Of a stretch of DNA of 64,000 nucleotides, positions 25,099-31,964 are shown piece by piece (positions within the stretch are counted from its first letter, which is position 1; the number at the start of each line of letters is the position of its first letter). The translations under genes and the position numbers were made by a program. The stretch comes from Caballeronia temeraria (GTDB lineage Bacteria; Pseudomonadota; Gammaproteobacteria; Burkholderiales; Burkholderiaceae), in contig NZ_FCOI02000004.1 of the NCBI RefSeq assembly GCF_001544795.2, positions 248,001-312,000 of the forward strand, written 5' to 3'. The notes beneath the pieces are model-generated. The model was given only the letters and a program-made list of their open reading frames with translations, was not told where the DNA came from and ran no database searches.

Positions 25099-26706
25099 AT
25101 GGTTCTGACGCATCGACTTCTTGCCGTTTCCCTCTTTGCTTCAATCGCGTTGACTTCGCAGGCCGCATCGGCGGCGAACAAGACGCTCGTGTTCTGTTCC
25201 GAAGGCAGCCCCGCCGGTTTCGATTCCGCGCAATACACCACGAGCACGGACTTCGATGCGGGCGCGCATGCCGTCTACGATCAGCTCGTCGAATTCAAAC
25301 GCGGCACGCTCGATCTCGTGCCGGGTCTCGCGGAGAAGTGGGACGAGTCGCCGGATGCGAAGACCTTCACGTTCCATCTCCGGCGCGGCGTGAAGTTCCA
25401 GTCGACATCGTGGTTCAAGCCCACGCGCGACTTCAATGCGGACGATGTCGTGTTCACGTTCAAGCGTATGATCGATCCGAACGAGCCGTTCCAGAAGGCG
25501 CATCCGGTCAGCTTTCCGTATCTGACCGATCTCGGTTATGACAAGAACATCGCCTCCGTCGAGAAGCTCGACGACACCACCGTGCGCTTCACGTTGAAGA
25601 CGCCGGATGTCGTGTTCGTGCGCAACATCGCGATGGAGTTCGCATCGATCGTATCGGCCGAATATGCCGCGCAACTGCTGAAGCAGGGCAAGCCGGAAGA
25701 TCTCAATCAGAAACCCGTGGGCACGGGCGCATTCGTGTTCCGCGATTATCAGAAGGATGCGACGATCCGCTACGACGCGAACCCGGCTTACTGGAACAGA
25801 AAAGACGTGCATATCGACAAGCTCGTCTTCTCGATCACGCCCGACGCCGCCGTGCGTCAGCAGAAGTTGTCGAGCGGCGAGTGCCAGGTGACGTCGTTTC
25901 CGCGTCCCGCCGATATCGCCGCGTCGAAGCAGGACCCGAAGCTCGCGGTGCTGTCGGGCGTCGGCTTCAACGTCGCGTACGTGGGCTACAACACGACGCA
26001 CAAACCGCTCGACAACGTGACCGTGCGCCGCGCGCTCGACATGGCCATCGACAAGCAGGCGATCATCAAGACGGTCTACGAAGGCGCGGCGGCCATCGCC
26101 ACGAATCCGATGCCACCGTCGCAATGGTCCTACAACAAGGCGTTGAAAGATGCGCCGCGCGATCCCGCGAAGGCGAAGGAACTACTCAAGGAAGCCGGCT
26201 TTCCGAACGGCTTCACGATCACGCTATGGGCCATGCCGGTGCAGCGCGGCTACAACCCGAATGCGCGTCTGATGGCGCAACTGATTCAATCGGACTGGGC
26301 GAAGATCGGCGTGAAGGCGAATATCGTCACGTACGAATGGGCCGAGTACAACAAGCGCGCGAAGACGAACGGCGAGCACGATGCGATTCTCTACGGCTGG
26401 CTCGGCGACAACGGCGATCCCGACAACTGGCTCGGCACGACGCTCGGTTGCGACGCGGTACACGGCAGCAACGTGGCGAAGTGGTGCAACAAGCAGTTCG
26501 ACGATCTGCTCGCGAAAGCGCGCCTCGTCACCGACCAGAACGCGCGCACGAAGCTCTATGAAGAAGCGCAGGTGGTGTTCAAGGATCAGGTGCCGTACAC
26601 GCCGCTTGCGCACGCCAATATCTTCCAGCCGATCTCGAAGCGCGTGCACGGGTATCTGATCAGCCCGCTGGGCGGGCATCGGTTCGACGGCATTACGCTC
26701 GACTGA
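25099..26706 (+). CDS. ABC transporter solute-binding protein, family 5 (DppA/OppA-like)
   Basis: 535 residues from ATG 25099; the signal peptide MVLTHRLLAVSLFASIALTSQAASA follows at once, which supports this start. SBP_bac_5 fold: KTLVFCSEGSPAGFDSAQYTTSTDFDAGAHAVYDQLVEF, ITPDAAVRQQKLSSGECQVTSFPRPADIA, RRALDMAIDKQAIIKTVY. Family members bind dipeptides, nickel, haem or other small ligands. No permease or ATPase gene follows, so it depends on a complex encoded elsewhere. Its position at the end of the aromatic-CoA operon suggests capture of the aromatic substrate or of an anthranilate- or kynurenine-containing peptide; this is speculative. Confidence 0.85.
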   Translation: MVLTHRLLAVSLFASIALTSQAASAANKTLVFCSEGSPAGFDSAQYTTSTDFDAGAHAVYDQLVEFKRGTLDLVPGLAEKWDESPDAKTFTFHLRRGVKFQSTSWFKPTRDFNADDVVFTFKRMIDPNEPFQKAHPVSFPYLTDLGYDKNIASVEKLDDTTVRFTLKTPDVVFVRNIAMEFASIVSAEYAAQLLKQGKPEDLNQKPVGTGAFVFRDYQKDATIRYDANPAYWNRKDVHIDKLVFSITPDAAVRQQKLSSGECQVTSFPRPADIAASKQDPKLAVLSGVGFNVAYVGYNTTHKPLDNVTVRRALDMAIDKQAIIKTVYEGAAAIATNPMPPSQWSYNKALKDAPRDPAKAKELLKEAGFPNGFTITLWAMPVQRGYNPNARLMAQLIQSDWAKIGVKANIVTYEWAEYNKRAKTNGEHDAILYGWLGDNGDPDNWLGTTLGCDAVHGSNVAKWCNKQFDDLLAKARLVTDQNARTKLYEEAQVVFKDQVPYTPLAHANIFQPISKRVHGYLISPLGGHRFDGITLD

Positions 26707-26973
26707 TCACCCCCCGCGATACGACGCATCGATGCTGTCGTGCTGCTCGCGCTTGCCCGATTGCGTCCGGTACGTATCGTCGCCGCCCACGGCGGACGTG
26801 CCGGCATCGGGCACATCGTTCGTGCGATGTGCCGTGTTCATCGCATGAACGGCTGGCTTGTCGTGCGCATCGCGCGAGTGCAGCGCGTCCGAGCTGCACT
26901 CGTCCGCGAACGCAGAGACGGCCGACAACGCCGCGCTCGCAACAAGAACAACGCCGATGGTCTTCGCTTTCAT
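26707..26973 (-). CDS. Small secreted protein of unknown function
   Basis: 88 residues from ATG 26973, where a signal peptide begins (MKAKTIGVVLVASAALSAVSAFADE, cleavage after AFA). The mature part is short, hydrophilic and His/Asp-rich (DALHSRDAHDKPAVHAMNTAHRTNDVPDAG) with a basic end. This is similar in style to the small exported DUF4148-like proteins common in Burkholderia, but I do not recognise a defined family. Its stop abuts the stop of the binding-protein gene. Confidence 0.6.
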   Translation of the reverse strand: MKAKTIGVVLVASAALSAVSAFADECSSDALHSRDAHDKPAVHAMNTAHRTNDVPDAGTSAVGGDDTYRTQSGKREQHDSIDASYRGG

Positions 26974-27389
26974 GGCAACCCCGTGAATTCGTCGATAAAA
27001 AGAGGCGCGATCTGTCGACACGGTTCCCGGAATGAAATCATTGTGCCGACGGCATCGCGCCCGCTCGAATCAATGCACGGCCTGTGCCAATCACGCGCTG
27101 ATTCGCTGCGAGCCTTGAAAACAACGGGCTTCGCGGCGATGCGCGATCATCGGCGAAGCGGGCGAATGTCGGCAGACGGCCAACGCTTGCGCCCTGCCTG
27201 TTCGATCCGATCCGACGATGCAAAGCCGCGCATGTCGTTTTCCACCGATTTCCAGACGCGTGAGCGAAGGCAGACACGCGCCGCGATCCGCACACTCCGA
27301 TAAACCATCATGCCGAGGGCCGCGCGCCACATCGGCGGCCTTCTGCGCGAACACATCGCCGTTCCTCGTGTTCGCCGCGAAAATCAGGA
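26974..27389. other. 416-base gap with no recognisable gene
   Basis: I see no convincing coding sequence on either strand; open frames here have no family resemblance and no SD. The left part is the promoter region of the small secreted protein. The right part leads into the transporter remnant and may be derived from it. Confidence 0.5.
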
Positions 27390-27759
27390 GTGAGACAATT
27401 GAGCCCCTCGCACGAGCGCAACGCACGAAGCAAATCGTCTCCGCATCTCACGCTGGGCGATTTTCTCCTGGTGCTGTCGATTCCCGCGCTGACGCTGATC
27501 CGCATGGGCACGGTCCCGTCGATTTTCGCGGGCATGATGATGCTCGGCGCATTGCTTTCGACGTTCACCGGCGTGATGCCGTCGTCGCTGCCCGCGCTCT
27601 TTCCGACGCGCATTCGTTACGGCGCGCGAGCCGTTGCTCGGCTCGGGACCGTGCGTCGCGACGAAGGCCGAAGCGCTCGCCCTCACGCGCAAGAAGCTGA
27701 AGGTCGTGCCGGCGGGCAAGCGCGAGCGCGACGCGCTGCCGCACAAGAAGCGCGCGTGA
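27390..27759 (+). pseudogene. Remnant of a ProP-like MFS transporter
   Basis: From about 27433, frame 3 encodes transmembrane helices like the late part of ProP: LSIPALTLIRMGTVPSIFAGMMMLGALL, then TFTGVMPSSLPALFPTRIRYG, close to E. coli ProP CFTGVMASSLPALFPTHIRYS. At about 27622 the match jumps to frame 1, which encodes a cytoplasmic tail (EPLLGSGPCVATKAEALALTRKKLKVV to KKRA) ending at TGA 27759. That tail matches the ETANKPLKG position of ProP. About 60 residues between (helices 11-12) are missing and the N-terminal two thirds are absent. It is therefore a deletion-type pseudogene of an osmolyte/dicarboxylate-type carrier. Confidence 0.8.
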
Positions 27760-27769
27760 CGCGCTTCGT

Positions 27770-28384
27770 TCAAGCGATGGTCGCGATGTCGAGATACGGC
27801 GTGATGTTTCGCATCGCGCGCTCGACATAGACTTCCTTCTCGCCGACGGGCGCGACGTAGTGCATCGCGTCGCGCGCCGCTTCGACGCCTTCGAGCCGCG
27901 CGATCACCCACGCCGCGAGATATTGCGACGCGAGGCATCCGCCCGCCGTCGCCACATTGCCGTTCGCGACGAACGGTTGATCGAGCGTGCGCACGCCGGC
28001 TTCCTCGACCCACGGCTTCGTCGTCAGGTCCGTGCAGGCGGGCACATCCTGAAGCAGCCCGAGCTTCGCGAGAATGAGCGTGCCCGAGCATTGCGCGGCC
28101 AATAGCTGACGCGCGGGATCGAGCCTGATGCGCGCCATCAACGACGCATCGGCGACGACTTCGCGCGTGAGCATGCCGCTGCCGACGATCACCGCATCGG
28201 CATGCGCGGCGTCTTCGAGCGTGGCTTGCGCTTTCAGCACGACGCCGTTCATCGAACGCACTTCATCCGACGGACACGCGATCGACACCTTCCAGCCAGG
28301 CTTTTTCACGCGATTGAGGACGCCGAGCGCGATCAGCGAATCCAGCTCGTTGAAGCCCTCGAACGTGAGAATGGCGATATGCAT
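27770..28384 (-). CDS. DJ-1/PfpI family protein
   Basis: 204 residues from ATG 28384, with an AAAGGAG SD. It opens MHIAILTFEGFNELDSLIALGVLNRV (the family Glu is in FEGFNELDS). The nucleophile elbow is LLAAQCSGTLILAKLGLL with the reactive Cys. Family members include glyoxalase III-type deglycases, isonitrile hydratases and stress chaperones; the FNELDS opening is closest to the isonitrile-hydratase/ThiJ-like branch. It is divergent from a MocR regulator, which is its probable controller. Confidence 0.87.
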   Translation of the reverse strand: MHIAILTFEGFNELDSLIALGVLNRVKKPGWKVSIACPSDEVRSMNGVVLKAQATLEDAAHADAVIVGSGMLTREVVADASLMARIRLDPARQLLAAQCSGTLILAKLGLLQDVPACTDLTTKPWVEEAGVRTLDQPFVANGNVATAGGCLASQYLAAWVIARLEGVEAARDAMHYVAPVGEKEVYVERAMRNITPYLDIATIA

Positions 28385-28438
28385 GATGTTCTCCTTTCCG
28401 CGCATGGAACGCATGAGCGCATGCTACGGCGGCAAACG

Positions 28439-28457
28439 AATACAATCAAAGTATTGT
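28439..28457. promoter_or_regulatory. Inverted repeats in the DJ-1/MocR divergent promoter
   Basis: Two overlapping inverted repeats: AATAC (28439-28443)/GTATT (28451-28455) and ACAAT (28442-28446)/ATTGT (28453-28457). They lie midway between the DJ-1 start (28384) and the MocR start (28484), the expected place for a MocR operator. Confidence 0.45.
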
Positions 28458-28483
28458 CATGGATACATCCGGGGCTCGCGATC

Positions 28484-29821
28484 ATGCCGAAACCGCCGCG
28501 CTACAAGCAGATCGTCGACAGATTCGTCGATGACATTCGCTCCGGCCGCCTGAAGCCGGGCGAGCGCCTGCCGACGCATCGCGAACTGGCCGCGCGCGAG
28601 CGGCTCGGCATCGTGACCGCGACGCGCGTATATGCCGAACTCAACGCGATGGGTCTCGTCAGCGGCGAAACGGGACGCGGCACCTTCGTGAAGGAAACGA
28701 CGCTCGCGCGCGAACTCGGCATCGATCAGGTCGCCATCGCCGCGGACATGGTCGATCTGAATTTCAACTATCCGGCGCTGGCCGGTCAGGCGGAATTGCT
28801 GCGCAATGCGTTGCGCCAGTTGTCGTCAGCGGGCGATCTCGAAGCGCTGTTGCGCTATCAGCCGCACGGCGGACGCGCGCGCGATCGTGCGACGGTCGCC
28901 CGTCATCTCGCGCGCCGCGGTCTCGATGTGAGCGCGGATCGCGTGATGATCGTCGATGGCGCGCAGCACGGCCTCGCCACGACAGTCATGGCGCTGCTCA
29001 AACCCGGCGATGTCGTCGCGGTCGACGCGCTGACCTATCCCGGCTTCAGACTGCTGGCAGAAGCGCACCGGATCGAGCTCGCGCCTGTGCCGGCGTCGGG
29101 CACGGGCCCCGACCCGGACGCGCTCGCTGCGTTGTGCAAGCGCCGCCGCGTGCGCGCGATCTACACGATGCCGACGCTGCACAATCCGCTCGGCTGGGTG
29201 ATGACGGCGACGCGCCGCAGGCAACTGGCATCGCTTGCGCGCAAGCATGGCTTTTTCATCATCGAAGATGCGGCCTATGCCTTTCTCGCCGACGATGCCC
29301 CGCCGCCGCTCGCGGCCATCGCGCCCGAACTCACGGTGTACGTGTCCGGTTTCTCGAAGAACGTGGCGACGGGTTTGCGCGTCGGCTATGTCGTCGCGCC
29401 GCTGGAATGGGTGCCGAAGATCGAGCGCGCAATCAGGGTGACGACGTGGAACACGCCGGGCGTGATGACGGCTATCGCGTGCGGCTGGCTGGAAGACGGC
29501 ACGGTCGAGCGGCTGGAGGCGGAGAAGCGCGCGGATGCGTCGATGCGGCAGGTCATCGCGGCGCACGCGTTGGGGCGATTGAAGCGCGTGGCGCATCCGG
29601 CTTCGTACTTCGTCTGGCTGCCGATGCCCGAGGACGTGCGCGCGGATCGCATCGCGGCGGCGCTGATGGAGGAGCGCGTTTCGGTGTCGACGGCCGAGCC
29701 GTTTTGCAGCGCGGCGCAGGTGCCGCATGCGTTGCGGCTGGCGCTCGGATCGGTGGATGTGACGACGCTGGCCGACGCGTTGGGGCGCGTGGCGGAGGTG
29801 GTGGGGAGGTATGCGTATTGA
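28484..29821 (+). CDS. MocR-type regulator (GntR HTH fused to aminotransferase fold)
   Basis: 445 residues from ATG 28484. Residues 1-75 are a GntR winged HTH (RYKQIVDRFVDDIRSGRLKPGERLPTHRELAARE, GETGRGTFVKE). The rest is a fold-type I aminotransferase domain: IVDGAQHGLATTVMALLKPGDVVAVDALTYPGF, YTMPTLHNPLGWVMTATRRRQLASLA, IIEDAAYAFL, and the PLP lysine in VSGFSKNVATGLRVGYVV. MocR proteins use PLP as effector or co-effector. It is divergent from the DJ-1 family gene. The start has no strong SD. Confidence 0.9.
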   Translation: MPKPPRYKQIVDRFVDDIRSGRLKPGERLPTHRELAARERLGIVTATRVYAELNAMGLVSGETGRGTFVKETTLARELGIDQVAIAADMVDLNFNYPALAGQAELLRNALRQLSSAGDLEALLRYQPHGGRARDRATVARHLARRGLDVSADRVMIVDGAQHGLATTVMALLKPGDVVAVDALTYPGFRLLAEAHRIELAPVPASGTGPDPDALAALCKRRRVRAIYTMPTLHNPLGWVMTATRRRQLASLARKHGFFIIEDAAYAFLADDAPPPLAAIAPELTVYVSGFSKNVATGLRVGYVVAPLEWVPKIERAIRVTTWNTPGVMTAIACGWLEDGTVERLEAEKRADASMRQVIAAHALGRLKRVAHPASYFVWLPMPEDVRADRIAAALMEERVSVSTAEPFCSAAQVPHALRLALGSVDVTTLADALGRVAEVVGRYAY

Positions 29822-29824
29822 GCG

Positions 29825-30676
29825 TCACTCCACCCTCCGCAACACATCCAAAAACGCCCGCACTTTCGCGCTCAACAACCGCCGCGAGCTGTAAAGCGCC
29901 CAGATTTCCACCGACGGCCCCGCATCGGCCCCAAGCTTGACGAGCCGTCCCGCCGCGATATCCGGCTCCACGAGCAAGCCCGGCAACAGCGCCGCGCCCG
30001 CGCCTTCGAGCACCGCCTCGCGCGCCATCAGCAACGACGACAGGCGCAGCACCGCTTGCGGCGTGATTGAACGCTCGCGGCCGTCGTCGCTCTGAATCCG
30101 CCAGACAACGCTGCTCTCCCGCGCAAGCACGACGGCAGGCAGGGAAGATGCTGCTTCGTCGAAGGTGAAGCCGCGCGCGGCGACCAGCACGCGCCGGTCG
30201 GTCGCGATGCGTCGTCCGACCAGCCATTCGTCGGCGTCCGGATTGATGCGGATCACGAGGTCGTAGCCGTCCTGCACCGGGTCCGCGACGCGATCTTCCG
30301 CGACGATTTCCAGTTCGACCTGCGGATAAGCCGCCGCGAACCGCGACGCGACGTGCGGCAGCACGACGTGCGCGAACACGATCGGCGCGCTCACCCGCAA
30401 TCGTCCGCTCGGCACGGGCGCGCGCGAGCGAATCGCTTCGCCGGCATCGTCGATTTCGGCGAGCAGGCCGCGCGTGCCTTCGTGCAGCGCGCGGCCTTCT
30501 TCGGTCAGCCGCAGCATCCGCGAGCCGCGCTCGATCAGCCGCACGCCGAGGCTCTGCTCCAGCTCCGCGACGCGCCGCGAAAGCGTGGCTTTCGGACGGC
30601 CCGTCTGTCGTGCGGCGGGTCCGAAACCGCCGTGCAGCGCGACGGCGTTGAAATCGGTGAGCGCGGTAAGGTCCAT
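29825..30676 (-). CDS. LysR-family transcriptional regulator
   Basis: 283 residues from ATG 30676; ATG 30688 four codons upstream is the alternative. [39 protein letters not shown]. The effector domain includes GRLRVSAPIVFAHVVLPHVASRFAAAYPQVELEIVAEDR. It is divergent from the NmrA-like reductase gene. A 6-bp inverted repeat lies in the 105-base gap between them. It converges on the MocR gene with three bases between stops. Confidence 0.9.
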   Translation of the reverse strand: MDLTALTDFNAVALHGGFGPAARQTGRPKATLSRRVAELEQSLGVRLIERGSRMLRLTEEGRALHEGTRGLLAEIDDAGEAIRSRAPVPSGRLRVSAPIVFAHVVLPHVASRFAAAYPQVELEIVAEDRVADPVQDGYDLVIRINPDADEWLVGRRIATDRRVLVAARGFTFDEAASSLPAVVLARESSVVWRIQSDDGRERSITPQAVLRLSSLLMAREAVLEGAGAALLPGLLVEPDIAAGRLVKLGADAGPSVEIWALYSSRRLLSAKVRAFLDVLRRVE

Positions 30677-30692
30677 GACTCGTTCCATCGAT

Positions 30693-30707
30693 GAGACGAC
30701 GCGTCTC
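30693..30707. promoter_or_regulatory. Inverted repeat in the LysR/NmrA divergent promoter
   Basis: GAGACG-ACG-CGTCTC is a perfect 6-bp inverted repeat, 16 bases upstream of the LysR start. It is a possible operator for the adjacent LysR protein, although it lacks the T-N11-A form. Confidence 0.4.
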
Positions 30708-30781
30708 GAACCTTGGTCTATCGGCTCGAAACCGGAACGCATATCGTAACGACTGTCATCAACGCATCCAAGGAGATCGAC

Positions 30782-31660
30782 GTGACTATTCTCGTGACAG
30801 GTAGCACTGGCGTCATCGGCACGCAGGTTCTCGACCATTTGAAGGACAGCGGCGCGCAGATCCGCGCGCTGACGCGAAATCCGGAGCGCGCGAATCTTCC
30901 GGCGGGCGTGACGCCCGTAAAAGGCGATCTGAACGAAATCGGCACGCTGCGAGAGGCGATGAAAGCCATCGACACGCTCTTTCTGCTCGCGCCGAACGCC
31001 GCCGATGAACTCACGCAAGCGCTGCAGGCGATGAGCATCGCGCGCGAGGCCGGCGTGAAGGGCATCGTGTATCTCTCGGTGTTCCAGGGCGACGCCTACA
31101 CGGACGTGCCCCATTTCACCAGCAAGCACACCGTCGAACGCATGATCGAGCATTGCGATCTGCCCGCGACGATCCTGCGCCCCGCCTACTTCATGCAGAA
31201 TGACATCCGCCTGAAGGACGCGCTGATGCAGCACGGCGTGTACGGCATGCCGATCGGCGCAAAAGGTATTTCGATGGTCGATACCCGCGATATCGGCGAT
31301 GCCGCCGCGCGCGAACTGCTGCGCCGCGAACGCAGCGACGCGTCTTTGCCGCGCGAGGCGTACGAACTCGTCGGCCCGGACGCGCTGACGGCGGACAGCA
31401 TCACGGCGATCTGGCGCGACGCGCTGCAACGCGAAATCCGCTATGGCGGCGACGATCTCGACGCGCTCGAAGCGCGCATGAAAAGCGCCGGCCCGGAATG
31501 GCTCGCCTACGACATGCGCCTCATGATGCAGCGCTATCAGCAGGATGGCGCGGTGGCGTCGGCAGAAGAACTGCGGCGTCTGAGCACGCTGCTTGGCCGC
31601 CCGCCGCGTTCGTATCGGGATTTTGCCGCCGATGCCGCGCGTGAATGGAAGCACCAATAA
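30782..31660 (+). CDS. NmrA-like NAD(P)-binding protein
   Basis: 292 residues from GTG 30782, with an AAGGAG SD seven bases upstream. Atypical SDR/NmrA: TILVTGSTGVIGTQVLDHLKDSG with a GxxGxxG loop, RALTRNPE after strand 2 (Arg favours NADPH), KGDLNE, PHFTSKHTVERMIE, and ATILRPAYFMQN. Similar proteins are NAD(P)H:quinone oxidoreductase 2-like or redox sensors. It lacks the YxxxK catalytic pair in the usual place, so it may be a sensor or a reductase with altered chemistry. Probably regulated by the divergent LysR protein. Confidence 0.87.
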   Translation: MTILVTGSTGVIGTQVLDHLKDSGAQIRALTRNPERANLPAGVTPVKGDLNEIGTLREAMKAIDTLFLLAPNAADELTQALQAMSIAREAGVKGIVYLSVFQGDAYTDVPHFTSKHTVERMIEHCDLPATILRPAYFMQNDIRLKDALMQHGVYGMPIGAKGISMVDTRDIGDAAARELLRRERSDASLPREAYELVGPDALTADSITAIWRDALQREIRYGGDDLDALEARMKSAGPEWLAYDMRLMMQRYQQDGAVASAEELRRLSTLLGRPPRSYRDFAADAAREWKHQ

Positions 31661-31682
31661 TCCGTCGATAAACAAGCGAAAT

Positions 31683-31707
31683 AAATCAGCCGCCTCGCGG
31701 CTGATTT
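31683..31707 (+). terminator. Rho-independent terminator
   Basis: An 11-bp stem (AAATCAGCCGC with GCGGCTGATTT), a 3-base loop and a following T-rich run, 23 bases after the NmrA-like gene stop. It is a clear intrinsic terminator for that gene. Confidence 0.85.
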
Positions 31708-31964
31708 TCTTTCTGGCCAATGCCAGCCCGACAGAGAAACGGCGAATTTACCGAAAATACTGCCTCCGACACGGAATTAATACTGAAGCAGAAATCGGAG
31801 CGCTCTGCGATCCGCCCAGCCGCGCGCTCATTAATCCGCCCCGAAAATTTCTCCGAAAGCGCAAACGTTTGCCGTTATATTTATGTCTCGACTGAAAACA
31901 ATATTCCGACAAATCCCGATACTTCCGCGATGATCCATCGCCGTCCATTGATTGAAACTCCTTT
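31708..31964. other. AT-rich leader before the second hybrid kinase
   Basis: The gap between genes is 304 bases, of which the first part holds the terminator. The rest is clearly more AT-rich than its surroundings (runs such as GTTATATTTATG). I see no gene in it. It presumably carries the kinase promoter, but I cannot assign boxes with confidence. Confidence 0.5.

Noticed and set aside
27038..27295. 85-codon minus-strand frame in the gap before the transporter remnant
   Set aside because: No SD, no similarity, and overlapped by equally long frames on the other strand.
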